Part shown: positions 1 to 10,431 of the stretch, piece by piece
Position numbering within the stretch: position 1 is the first letter of the stretch
How the letters are laid out: the number at the start of each line of letters is the position of its first letter
Assembly: GCA_018065105.1 (NCBI GenBank)
Contig: JAGHTX010000220.1
Span: forward strand, 1-34,696
DNA from: Bacillota bacterium
GTDB lineage: Bacteria > Bacillota_I > Bacilli_A > Erysipelotrichales > Erysipelotrichaceae
Reading direction: 5' to 3'
Length of the DNA stretch: 34,696 nucleotides
Made by a program: the position numbers and the translations under genes
Notes under the pieces: model-generated
Told to the model about the DNA's origin: nothing
Seen by the model: only the letters and a program-made list of their open reading frames with translations
Databases searched by the model: none

Positions 1-93
1 GGCTTTAGGCATATCGCAAACTTGCGTATGTAAATCGTCAAAAATCATTATACGATATTCTTTAAATAAATTTTTATAAAAATTTTGATTCAT
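1..93 (-). CDS. Partial ORF running off the left edge, unknown product (MNQNFYKNLFKEYRIMIFDDLHTQVCDMPKA...)
   Basis: ATG at 93-91 on the minus strand, open for 31 codons to the window edge; purine-rich GGAAAGGAAG upstream as a possible RBS. Confidence 0.5.
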   Translation of the reverse strand, partial: MNQNFYKNLFKEYRIMIFDDLHTQVCDMPKA

Positions 94-230
94 ACAAACA
101 CTTCCTTTCCAAGAAAAAAAGGAAACGGCGATTTGAAGACGGGTATTTTGATTGCGTTTTGTATATTCTTCGTGAAAATAGATCTGTAAAAGGATGTCTT
201 CTTATAAAACAATCAAAAATGCCATTTCCC

Positions 231-337
231 TAACGCATATCGGCTATTGTGAAGCCTGTAGGCCAATTAGAAGTATAAAAAATAGTCTCATTTAAAAGTA
301 AGCTTCTTACTCTAATGGGTCATGCCGATATGCCTTA
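231..337. repeat. Inverted repeat (taacgcatatcggc / gccgatatgcctta, 13 of 14 positions) around smaller hairpins
   Basis: 231-244 and 324-337 are reverse complements except for one position; the interior has gtaag-ctt-cttac and gcctgtaggc. Confidence 0.6.
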
Positions 338-413
338 CACCTTATATATGTGTACTTGTTTAGAAAGTTGAACTAAAAAATTAAAATTTTTATGATTTTT
401 TCCAAATAAAAAT

Positions 414-452
414 GGTTCCAATAATTTACTGATCAACTAAATTATTGGAACC
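414..452 (-). terminator. Perfect 14-bp stem-loop, terminator-like on the minus strand
   Basis: ggttccaataattt (414-427) / aaattattggaacc (439-452); a T-rich tract (ATTTTTATTT) follows in the minus direction only. Confidence 0.5.
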
Positions 453-711
453 CTTATAGAATAAATCTATTCATGGTTACTCCTTTCTGTATTTTGGATG
501 GATTTTGTATCTGCTCTTTCAAGATACTTCTAAATTTTACATCGGTTTGTACTCTTGTTTAATTTTCCTTTCTAGATTTTATATACTTAGGTTTCTTTGT
601 GTTTTCATTATAATCTATTTTCACAAATATGAAATAGATGTGGAAAAGATGGTATGTATTCTGGAAAACTAGTCTTAATGTGCAAAATAATGGTCTTCAG
701 TGGTGTATTTA

Positions 712-725
712 TGAAAGCGATTTCT
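712..725 (+). promoter_or_regulatory. cre-like (CcpA/LacI-family) operator just upstream of a TATAAT -10 (738-743)
   Basis: TGAAAGCGATTTCT fits the cre consensus TGNAANCGNWNNCW closely; it occupies the -35 region before the GH1 gene. Confidence 0.55.
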
Positions 726-762
726 TGAAAAATATTGTATAATATCCTTTAGAAGAAAATAA

Positions 763-2271
<1,509 letters not shown>

Positions 2272-2272
2272 T

Positions 2273-3055
2273 TTGAAGAAGTATATATTTTTTGATGTGG
2301 ATGGCACACTTTCAACCAAGTGGCCATTCACCATTCCAGATAGTACATTAAAAGCTTTAAAGGCTCTTCGCAAAAATGGACATTTTGTTTCTATCGCAAC
2401 CGGAAGACCGATTGATGTCATCAATCCTTACGCAAGAACCGTTGACATTGATACATATGTATGTAACGGGGGAGCGGTTGTCGTAGAAAACTATGAAAAA
2501 GTGATTAAAGAAGAGTTAGATCAGGAATTATCTTTTGCGCTTTTAGAATATCTAGAAACAAGAAAAATCCCATATGCGGTTTCGGTGGATGAAAAGTTTA
2601 GCTTTTATCACAAAAAAGGGGAGCCATATCCAGATTCTATGCCCAAAGAGTTCATTAATGAGGTTATGGAAGAAAAGGAATTTGATCATACCGATCTTCC
2701 ACCTATTCAAAGAATATGTATCATGGCTAGTCCAGAGGGATTAGAAGATTTTGGACATAAGGAATTTATCGAACAAGGATATGATATTGGATTTTATATG
2801 ATTGAACCCGATGATAAATATCATGGCATAGAAATGTTGATGGAAAAATATGGGTATCCGAAAGAAGATATTGTTGTATTTGGTGATGGAGAAAACGATA
2901 TTAAAATGTTTAAAGATGCTCCATTTACCGTAGCTATGGGAAATGCAGTACCACAATTAAAAGAAGTAGCAGATTATGTTACGACAAATGTAGATGAAGA
3001 TGGAATTTTGAATGCCTGTCTACATTTTGGATGGATAAAGAAAGAGGATATATAA
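2273..3055 (+). CDS. HAD-superfamily hydrolase, Cof-like (TTG start)
   Basis: FFDVDGTLS motif I and VVFGDGENDIKMF motif; start adjacent to the GH1 stop. Confidence 0.88.
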   Translation: MKKYIFFDVDGTLSTKWPFTIPDSTLKALKALRKNGHFVSIATGRPIDVINPYARTVDIDTYVCNGGAVVVENYEKVIKEELDQELSFALLEYLETRKIPYAVSVDEKFSFYHKKGEPYPDSMPKEFINEVMEEKEFDHTDLPPIQRICIMASPEGLEDFGHKEFIEQGYDIGFYMIEPDDKYHGIEMLMEKYGYPKEDIVVFGDGENDIKMFKDAPFTVAMGNAVPQLKEVADYVTTNVDEDGILNACLHFGWIKKEDI

Positions 3056-3056
3056 T

Positions 3057-3947
3057 ATGAAAGTTTTAGCTTTAGATATTGGTGGAACATTTATTAAATG
3101 CGCTATTATGAATGACCAAGCAGAATTATTAGAACAATGGAAAGTACCAAGTGATACTTCTAGCATGGATGCATTAATGGGATCTTTAGATTCTATCATT
3201 GCTCCAAAAATTGATGAAGTTGTTGGTGTAGCCATTTCTATGCCAGGAAAAATTGATGCGAAAAAAGGGATTGCGCACACAGGTGGAGCTTTCAGCTTTA
3301 TCAAAGACTGGCCAGTTGCTGCCGTATTAGAAGAAAAATATGGAAAACCAGTTGCGGTAGATAACGATGGTAAATGTGCTGCCAATGCCGAAGTATGGGT
3401 TGGCGCATTAAAAGATGTAGACAATGGTTTAGTATACGTAATCGGAACAGGAATTGGTGGTGGAGTTGTCATCAATAAAAAAGTGCACCGTGGTAACCAC
3501 TTCTGTGCTGGTGAATTAAGCTGTTGTGTTTCAAATGTTGAAAACAAAGAATTTACTCCAGGAAACTTTATGGCCGTAGGATATGCAACACCAGGTCTAG
3601 TAAAAGCGTATGAAGCACAAACTGGAGAAGCAGTAGATGGTGTTAAATTCTTCGAAAAAGTAAGTGCTGGAGATGAAATTGCCAAAGCTACATTAGAAAA
3701 ATTTGCGGAAGTTACAGCGAAATACTTCTACAATCTACAAATCGTATTAGACGTAGACCGTATCTGTATTGGTGGTGGAATTAGTGCAGCGCCTGCTTTA
3801 TTAGATGCGATTCGTGCGGCTTATCATGAAATTTACACTTTACCATACCCACTTCCTTGTGAAGAAGCAGAAATCGTACGTTGTGCATTCGGAAACGATG
3901 CGAACTTAATTGGTGCGGTTAAGCACTTCTTAGACAACAAAATCTAA
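3057..3947 (+). CDS. ROK-family sugar kinase (candidate beta-glucoside kinase/glucokinase)
   Basis: LALDIGGTFIKCAI, DNDGKCAANAE, GTGIGGGVV motifs; directly downstream in the same operon. Confidence 0.88.
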   Translation: MKVLALDIGGTFIKCAIMNDQAELLEQWKVPSDTSSMDALMGSLDSIIAPKIDEVVGVAISMPGKIDAKKGIAHTGGAFSFIKDWPVAAVLEEKYGKPVAVDNDGKCAANAEVWVGALKDVDNGLVYVIGTGIGGGVVINKKVHRGNHFCAGELSCCVSNVENKEFTPGNFMAVGYATPGLVKAYEAQTGEAVDGVKFFEKVSAGDEIAKATLEKFAEVTAKYFYNLQIVLDVDRICIGGGISAAPALLDAIRAAYHEIYTLPYPLPCEEAEIVRCAFGNDANLIGAVKHFLDNKI

Positions 3948-3949
3948 TT

Positions 3950-4690
3950 ATGGCAAAGATTCAATGTAACGTTATTAGTTACACACTACAAAGAACCGTA
4001 GATATTACAGTGGTCCTTCCAAGTGTAACCATTCCCGAAAGTATGTTTGAAAAAGATCCACATCACGATTACTCACACAAATATCCTGTCCTATATTTAT
4101 TACACGGATTTGGCAACAACAACCAAACCTGGACAGGTTATTCGAATGTTGAAATGTATGCGGAAGAAAGACAAATTGCGGTGGTTATGTTTGGAGCCGA
4201 AAACAAGTTCTACTGTAATCAGCCACAGGATAAATTCTATGATTTCTTAAATCAGGAATTACCAGAATATATCACACAAGTTTTCCCAATTTCGACTCGT
4301 CCAGAAGATACATATATCGCAGGACTTTCAATGGGTGGATTTGGAGCTTTATATCATGGATTATCCAATCCAGAAAAGTTTGCCGCTATTGGTGCATTTA
4401 GTGCTGGATTAAAACTGGATGGTAGACCGGATTGTAGAGTGTTGGCTCAAAAAATTATCGATGAAAAGAAAACATTCCCTAAAATGTTTATTTCCATCGG
4501 GGACAAAGATTTCTTATTGGAAAATAATAAAGATTTCCATGCATTCTTAGAAGAAAAAGGGGTAGAACACACTTGGCAAATTGTTCCTGGTTATGGTCAT
4601 GAATGGCGTTTCTGGGATCAAAAGGTTGAAGAATTCTTAGACTGGATTCAAAGAAGCGATTTCTACGCAAATAAAAAAAGAAGTGTATAA
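3950..4690 (+). CDS. Alpha/beta hydrolase, esterase D/acetylesterase-like
   Basis: LYLLHGFGNNNQTW and nucleophile elbow GLSMGGFGALY; C-terminal GYGHEW. Confidence 0.85.
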   Translation: MAKIQCNVISYTLQRTVDITVVLPSVTIPESMFEKDPHHDYSHKYPVLYLLHGFGNNNQTWTGYSNVEMYAEERQIAVVMFGAENKFYCNQPQDKFYDFLNQELPEYITQVFPISTRPEDTYIAGLSMGGFGALYHGLSNPEKFAAIGAFSAGLKLDGRPDCRVLAQKIIDEKKTFPKMFISIGDKDFLLENNKDFHAFLEEKGVEHTWQIVPGYGHEWRFWDQKVEEFLDWIQRSDFYANKKRSV

Positions 4691-4720
4691 ACTCGATTGA
4701 AAAGATCGAGTTTTTCTTTT
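4690..4720 (+). terminator. Rho-independent terminator of the GH1 operon
   Basis: aactcgat (4690-4697) / atcgagtt (4705-4712) followed by tttctttt. Confidence 0.85.
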
Positions 4721-4765
4721 CGCGTATAAAAATAATCTGATATAGATATAAAGAAAGGAAATACG

Positions 4766-5070
4766 ATGATTCAGGTTAATTTTTCAATTCAGAACATTCA
4801 ATCCTATCAAAGTGGTGAGTTACCATAGGGAAGCTAAGAGAAGAATTCGCTTTTGTCGCTCTGGCCTCCTATCCACCTAGCCGAAAGCGATTTATCATCA
4901 TGTCTTTGTTGCCTTTTCTTCTTGGCATCCTTCCTCTATTTCTTTTTATTCTTTCTCCGGCAAAGTTTAAAGCGTTAAATGGATTTACTTTTGGCATGGC
5001 ATGTATGGGAATGGTTTCTCTTTTTCCCGATGTGTATAATGTATTTCTTGGTCTAAAAAAGGCAGACAAG
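4766..5070 (+). pseudogene. Decayed DUF3267-like (putative M50-like metalloprotease) gene remnant
   Basis: RBS aaagaaagg then ATG MIQVNFSIQNIQSYQSGELP-stop (4766-4828), continuing in another frame as EFAFVALASYPPSRKRFIIMSLLPFLLGILPLFLF...SLFPDVYNVFLGLKKADKK, which resembles a DUF3267 C-terminal half; family call from memory. Confidence 0.45.
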
Positions 5071-5200
5071 AAAGATTGTATTCTTTTCTACATGATATGT
5101 ATAAGATCAAATAAAGAATTGGAAATTAAGTGGCTTGTGTTTTTCCACTTATTTTATTCGTGTATAATAATAGTAGTAGAAGTTAAAAGAGGTGATATAG

Positions 5201-6055
5201 ATGGGATTAAAATTAGTGGATGAAATTGAAAATACTCCTATATATGAGGTAATCACTTCGGAACTGGAAGAAATTAAAGTTGTTGAAATCGATGTGGATT
5301 TTGAAAAATCACCATCACGCATTCCGGCCCACTGGCATCGCAGTCTTGAAATTGTAGTACCTATTTCTAACGATGCGTATTTGTATATTGAAAATGAGAG
5401 ACATTTAGTGTATGCGAATACATACTATATAGTGAATTCTCGCAGTATTCATAGTTTTGGTCGACCGGATTATGTGCAATCTTACCATGGATACGCTTTA
5501 CAGATTGGATATAACTTTTTAAAAAAGATTTATCCAGAAATTGATGATATACAATTTGAATCGTATTTGTATCACAAAGAAGTATACAAAGTAATCATCG
5601 ATATCATTCAAGCATATCATTCCGATGACCCTTTTAAGAATATGCGTATGAAAGGCTTGTCCTATGTGTTAATGGGACATTTATTTGCCGAAGCAGCGAT
5701 CATTCGTGAACAAGATAATACCAACAGAAAGCACAACGAATTAATGATGAATATCACAAAATTCGTGGATGAAAATTATGCTTCAGATATTACCGTAGAT
5801 ACGATTGCGGATACATTTAACCTGTCTTATGGATACCTTTCAACCATTTTTAAACAATATATGGGATATGGTGTAAAAGAATACATTAACTATATTCGTG
5901 TTAAAAAGAGTGAAAAAGATCTATTAGATAAGAGTTTAACCATTACGACCGTATATACCAAAAACGGTTTTACCAATAGTAAGTCTTATTATCGAGAATT
6001 TAGAAAATATCATGGCATTTCTCCTAAAGAATATAGAGAAAAAGCATCATTGTAA
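5201..6055 (+). CDS. AraC-family transcriptional regulator
   Basis: N-terminal cupin-like (PAHWHRSLEIVVP), C-terminal HTH (DTIADTFNLSYGYLSTIFKQYMGYGVKEYINYIRV...SYYREFRKYHGISPKEYR); RBS aaagaggtg. Confidence 0.92.
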   Translation: MGLKLVDEIENTPIYEVITSELEEIKVVEIDVDFEKSPSRIPAHWHRSLEIVVPISNDAYLYIENERHLVYANTYYIVNSRSIHSFGRPDYVQSYHGYALQIGYNFLKKIYPEIDDIQFESYLYHKEVYKVIIDIIQAYHSDDPFKNMRMKGLSYVLMGHLFAEAAIIREQDNTNRKHNELMMNITKFVDENYASDITVDTIADTFNLSYGYLSTIFKQYMGYGVKEYINYIRVKKSEKDLLDKSLTITTVYTKNGFTNSKSYYREFRKYHGISPKEYREKASL

Positions 6056-6129
6056 AATATACGTTAATAAGTGTTAGTTTCACAATAAAAATAGTAGAAA
6101 ATAACCCAAAATATCCGATAAATGGAATG

Positions 6130-6143
6130 GTAAAGCGCTTTCA
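6130..6143 (+). promoter_or_regulatory. cre-like operator upstream of the lipoprotein esterase
   Basis: GTAAAGCGCTTTCA, containing perfect palindrome AAAGCGCTTT; agrees with cre except at the leading TG. Confidence 0.45.
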
Positions 6144-6184
6144 AAGATGATAAAATGACTTTAGAAATAGGAGGCATATTTATT

Positions 6185-7495
6185 ATGAACAAATTTGTAA
6201 AAGTATTATCTGCCACTGGTATGGCAGCAATCTTAGCTGCATGTTCATCTAGCACATCTGCTCCTGCTGCTCCTGCTGAAGAAGGATCAAGCAAAGTAAC
6301 AGGTACTTATGTCGCAAACATCGCAGCAGAAGATTATGGATGTGGTGTTGACAAAATGGTTGTTACTTTAGATAACCCAATCGACGCAATCAAAGCTGAA
6401 GATTTAAAAGTTACTGAAGTAAAAGAAGGATTCGACTGGGCTGCTGAAGGTGGACCTACTCACGTTATGGATCTTACTACTGAACGTAAAGTATTAGACG
6501 CAAAAGTAGATGGAACTGAATTAACTATCGACTTAGCTATCGACCCAGACAATGGTTCTCCAATCTGGTGGTCACTAGAAACTCAATTCAACTCATGGTC
6601 TGACCCTTATACATTAAACGTTGAATTAGCTGAAGGTGCAAAAATTACTTCAGGTGGAACAGAAGTAACTGAATTATCAATTGACCCAACTCCTGCTAAA
6701 ATGGTTTCTCCTGCTGATGACTGGACTCAAACAAAAATGTCAGCTGGTGGAATTGACTACAATGTAGCAGAATACAAAGTAGACGGATCTGACAAATTAT
6801 TCGTTTGGCTTCACGGTATGGGTGAAGGTGGATCAGGTGTTGAAGGATTAAAAACTGATGCAGCTGTTACTATCTTAGCTAACAAAGTTACTGCTTTAGC
6901 AGGTGAAGACTTCCAAACTACATTAGGTGGATGTAACGTAATCGCTCCACAATCACCAACTATGTGGATGCAAGGAGAAGACGAAAAAGACATTGCTGGT
7001 CCTCGTCACTCATTCTACGAACAATCATTAATCGAATTAATCGACAACTACGTAGCTGAAAATAATATCAAAACTGTATTCATCGGTGGATGCTCTAACG
7101 GTGGTTACATGACTATGAACTTAGCTATGGAATGTGGAGACAAATACCAAGGATATGTACCAATTTGTGAAGCTATGTTAGACGAATACATCACTGATGA
7201 AGACATCGCTACATTAGCTAAAACAAACTTATACTTCATCTGGGCTAAAAATGATGATACAGTAGATCCAACTAAATATGAAATCCCAACTACTGAACGT
7301 TTAGAAAAAGCTGGAGCTAAATTCTCTGTATTCAACCCAGACGATGTACACGATACAACTGGTAAATACAACGACGAAGATGGAAAACCTCACCAATACT
7401 CAGGACACTGGTCATGGTGCTACTTCGACAATGATGAAACAGCTGACCAAAACGGTGTATCTGCATTCGATTGGCTTGCATCATTATTAAAATAA
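6185..7495 (+). CDS. Secreted lipoprotein alpha/beta hydrolase (esterase / peptidase-like)
   Basis: Start at MNKFVKVL (RBS aggagg 6169-6174 region); lipobox LAACSSS; GGCSNGGYMT nucleophile elbow; C-terminal GHWSWCYF. Confidence 0.82.
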   Translation: MNKFVKVLSATGMAAILAACSSSTSAPAAPAEEGSSKVTGTYVANIAAEDYGCGVDKMVVTLDNPIDAIKAEDLKVTEVKEGFDWAAEGGPTHVMDLTTERKVLDAKVDGTELTIDLAIDPDNGSPIWWSLETQFNSWSDPYTLNVELAEGAKITSGGTEVTELSIDPTPAKMVSPADDWTQTKMSAGGIDYNVAEYKVDGSDKLFVWLHGMGEGGSGVEGLKTDAAVTILANKVTALAGEDFQTTLGGCNVIAPQSPTMWMQGEDEKDIAGPRHSFYEQSLIELIDNYVAENNIKTVFIGGCSNGGYMTMNLAMECGDKYQGYVPICEAMLDEYITDEDIATLAKTNLYFIWAKNDDTVDPTKYEIPTTERLEKAGAKFSVFNPDDVHDTTGKYNDEDGKPHQYSGHWSWCYFDNDETADQNGVSAFDWLASLLK

Positions 7496-7522
7496 TAAAG
7501 GTAATTTAGAGGCAATAACTTT

Positions 7523-7550
7523 AAGGATGTGATTAATTCACATCCTTTTT
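7523..7550 (+). terminator. Rho-independent terminator
   Basis: aaggatgtga / tcacatcctt (10-bp stem, 5-nt loop) followed by T-run. Confidence 0.88.
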
Positions 7551-7620
7551 CGTTGCATAATATGTTACAATAATCTTGCCTGGTATTTTCTAAGGAGGAA
7601 TATTTATCGCCCAAAAAACT

Positions 7621-8271
7621 GTGTATCTGGTAGATACCGAAAATGTGGGATCTTCTTGGAGAAACCTATTGCCTTCAAAAACCAACAACGAAAAGATTCT
7701 TCTATTCTATACAGAGAATTCTCCACATATCTCTTACGTTGATTTTGAATTCATTCTACAATATCCAGGATCCTTTGAAATGATACGTGCATATACTGGA
7801 AAAAATGCGCTTGATTTTCAATTGGTAAGTTATTTAGGCTACCTTTTGAAAACTGCACCAAAAACCCATTATGTCATCGTTTCCGCAGACAATGGATATG
7901 AACCCGTCATTCAATTCTGGAAAGATCGTGAAATTTCAATTTCTCGTATGAATATTTGGGATTTGGAAAATAGAACAAAGAAAATGGAATTGTTGGTGTT
8001 GAAGGAGGACGATCTCACAGAAGATGCATCCCCTGTTATTGAAACACTTCCAATTAAAGAACGCTTAAAAGAAGCACTGAATGAGGCCATCCCTAAGAAT
8101 AAGAAAGATCGCCAAAAGACCATCGATGAGATTCTCGCTGCGCTAGACGAGAACAATCTGGATGATCTTAGAAAAGTGCACAACGATTTGGTGAAAGGTT
8201 TTGGAATGGAAGGTGGTTCCAAAATCTATAAACAAATTAAGACAAAAATTAAAAATATCGACACATTATAG
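7621..8271 (+). CDS. PIN-like/NYN-type domain protein (putative nuclease) with C-terminal helical extension
   Basis: YLVDTENVGSSW, LFYTENS, NALDFQLVSYLGYL, YVIVSADNGYEPVIQFW: pattern of PIN-like domain proteins. Annotated from GTG 7621; the true start may be 7606 (see findings). Confidence 0.72.
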   Translation: MYLVDTENVGSSWRNLLPSKTNNEKILLFYTENSPHISYVDFEFILQYPGSFEMIRAYTGKNALDFQLVSYLGYLLKTAPKTHYVIVSADNGYEPVIQFWKDREISISRMNIWDLENRTKKMELLVLKEDDLTEDASPVIETLPIKERLKEALNEAIPKNKKDRQKTIDEILAALDENNLDDLRKVHNDLVKGFGMEGGSKIYKQIKTKIKNIDTL

Positions 8272-8280
8272 GACCAGGCA

Positions 8281-8310
8281 AAAAGAGAAGATGACTTCTC
8301 TTTTTTCTTT
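8281..8310 (+). terminator. Rho-independent terminator
   Basis: aaaagagaag-atga-cttctctttt then T-rich. Confidence 0.82.
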
Positions 8311-8329
8311 TCTATGATATAGTGTATCT

Positions 8330-9628
8330 ATGAACACATTATTTCAAACCCTACAATTATGTCATGCCCTAAAGGATAAAAGGTCTTTTGAAGAAGCCAT
8401 GAAAATCGTACCCGATTCCAGTCAAGAAAATGTACGTGCGCTTTTTGATTGGGAAATACTCGGCATTGATGAAGCGATACTGGAAGCGCAACAGTATTTA
8501 TTCAATGAAGAAGATGAGCCTGCTTTGGAAATATTAGGCGATTTAATCGATCAAGTGGAAGAATTAGATCCTATTCAGGAAGATGACAATTTTCTGTACT
8601 ATACACTTCAAAATGCACACGAGATACATCTATTTGAGATATTAGAGAAATCCGGAAAGAGTGTCATGAACCCAAAAGAAAACTTTGGATTCTTATATCA
8701 AACCTATGGAGCGGTTCTATTGGCGCAAGAACGAATGGAAGAAGCGAAAGAATGTTTTGAAAAATCATTAAAATGGAATCCATTCGATCTAGAAACACGC
8801 TTATTCGTGATTGAAGTTCTAAAAATGGAAAACCTCATGGAACAATTCTATTTTGAAAATAAAAAGTTGATGAAAATGGCTGTTTCATCCAAATGCATCT
8901 CCATCATCTATCAGAACTTCGCGTACTACTATCTTCAAAAAAATGACAGTAAAAGTGCCCTTTATTCCCTGTTGATGGCAGCGGATTATGGCTTTGATGT
9001 CGATCCTTATGTGACCAATTTGATCGAACAGATTGATTTGAAACAAGTGGGAAAAGAACTGCCAACCGAACAGGAAATCTATGCGTATTTCATTGAAAAA
9101 GGCATTCCGGTTCCACCCGATGAAGATTTATATGAATATTTCTTAGAACGTGCTTTAGAAAACGAAGTGGACAATATTGAAGAAGCCATGTTCTGTTTAA
9201 GCGTGCTCGATGAAATAAAAAATTCTTTAGAAAAAGAAAGCGATGATGAAATTCGTATTCGCAAAAAATACAACCGAAAACTTGGAAATGAAATTCACAA
9301 AATTCAAGAAATCTCTATGGATACCGGAACAGGGTATATTATTTCAAAATTATTGTTGACTAAAGTACACCTTCCTTTTATTCATGATATGTCCAGTGAG
9401 AAATTTCCTTGCGATTTAGTGGAAAATGATGAAGGGGAATTATTTATTCCTATGTATCTATTCCCAAGTAAAATTCCGCAATCCCAAAAGAAGAACTTTG
9501 AAATTCGACAAGTCCCATTCGAATTTAGCATACGACTATTAGAAGAATGGGATGAGGTAGCCGGTATCGTTCTTCATCCATTTAGTAAGGATGCTTTTGA
9601 AATGCGTAGAGAGGATTTTCAAGAGTGA
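8330..9628 (+). CDS. TPR-repeat protein with SseB-like C-terminal region
   Basis: TPR-like helices (YGAVLLAQERMEEAKECFEKSLKWNPFDLETRL); C-terminus CDLVENDEGELFIPMYLFPSK...GIVLHPFSKDAFEMRRED resembles the SseB N-terminal domain. Confidence 0.6.
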   Translation: MNTLFQTLQLCHALKDKRSFEEAMKIVPDSSQENVRALFDWEILGIDEAILEAQQYLFNEEDEPALEILGDLIDQVEELDPIQEDDNFLYYTLQNAHEIHLFEILEKSGKSVMNPKENFGFLYQTYGAVLLAQERMEEAKECFEKSLKWNPFDLETRLFVIEVLKMENLMEQFYFENKKLMKMAVSSKCISIIYQNFAYYYLQKNDSKSALYSLLMAADYGFDVDPYVTNLIEQIDLKQVGKELPTEQEIYAYFIEKGIPVPPDEDLYEYFLERALENEVDNIEEAMFCLSVLDEIKNSLEKESDDEIRIRKKYNRKLGNEIHKIQEISMDTGTGYIISKLLLTKVHLPFIHDMSSEKFPCDLVENDEGELFIPMYLFPSKIPQSQKKNFEIRQVPFEFSIRLLEEWDEVAGIVLHPFSKDAFEMRREDFQE

Positions 9629-10383
9629 AAAAAGGTTATGTATTGATCACAGGAGCAAGTTCTGGTATTGGAAAGGAACTTGCTTCTCTTTATGCACAAG
9701 AAGGCTATCCATTAATACTGGTTTCCAGAAACAAAGAAGCACTTCAACAGGTAAAAATGGAACTAGGGAAAGACTCCATTGAAATTCGAACTTGTGACCT
9801 GTACAAAGAAGAACAGGTATTCTCTTTGTATCAAAGTATAAAAAACTACAACATTGAAATTCTGATTAACAATGCGGGTGCCGGAAAGAGTGGAACTCTA
9901 GTCGAACTTAAAGAGCAGACCGTTTTAAATCTCATCCATTTAAATGTATCTTCTATGAGCCTGTTAACGCAATTAGTCGCCAAAGGTATGGTAGAAAGAG
10001 GAAAAGGAAAAATTCTTATTGTGGCAAGTACGGCCGCTTTTGGACCCGATGTAGGACTAAATGTATATGGACCCACAAAAGCCTATGCCTATAATTTTGC
10101 CCAAACCTTGCGAGGAGAACTTGGAAAAACGGGTGTACAGGTCTCTTGTTTATGTCCCGGACCGACAAAGACCAACTGGTCAAAAAATGCAGGTCGAAAA
10201 GAGAGCAAAACAGCCATGGATGCCAAAACAGTGGCAAGAGTGGCGTATAAAGGATTAGAAAAGAACAAGGCATGCATCATTCCAGGATTTAAGAATAAAG
10301 TTCTATATATCTGTAGTAAAATAATACCCGATTCTTTGATTGGAAAAGTGACGGCTTCTTTCCAAAAACGATTAAAGAAGTAA
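9625..10383 (+). CDS. Short-chain dehydrogenase/reductase (SDR), GTG start overlapping the upstream TGA
   Basis: TGASSGIG, INNAG, YGPTKAY (YxxxK), LCPGPTKT motifs. Confidence 0.9.
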   Translation: MKKGYVLITGASSGIGKELASLYAQEGYPLILVSRNKEALQQVKMELGKDSIEIRTCDLYKEEQVFSLYQSIKNYNIEILINNAGAGKSGTLVELKEQTVLNLIHLNVSSMSLLTQLVAKGMVERGKGKILIVASTAAFGPDVGLNVYGPTKAYAYNFAQTLRGELGKTGVQVSCLCPGPTKTNWSKNAGRKESKTAMDAKTVARVAYKGLEKNKACIIPGFKNKVLYICSKIIPDSLIGKVTASFQKRLKK

Positions 10384-10393
10384 TGTCTTTCAA

Positions 10394-10423
10394 TTGACAA
10401 CAACTGTCTTTTTGTACTATACT
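10394..10423 (+). promoter_or_regulatory. Sigma-A-type promoter for the his operon leader
   Basis: TTGACA (10394-10399), 18-nt spacer, TATACT (10418-10423). Confidence 0.7.
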
Positions 10424-10431
10424 TCACTTGT

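Noticed and set aside
235-333. Insertion-sequence terminal repeats
   Set aside because: The inverted repeats are only ~93 bp apart with no transposase between and no visible target duplication; cannot support an IS call from this window alone.
3020-3685. 221-aa minus-strand ORF antisense to the ROK gene
   Set aside because: Low-complexity Ser/Pro/Ala composition, no RBS, lies entirely opposite a well-supported CDS; a by-product of codon bias.
7911-8222. 103-aa minus-strand ORF
   Set aside because: Antisense to the PIN-like gene; Ser/Phe-rich artefact.
10016-10427. Overlapping minus-strand ORFs (85 and 112 aa) opposite the SDR gene
   Set aside because: Opposite a clear SDR CDS and extending into the his promoter; no homology pattern.
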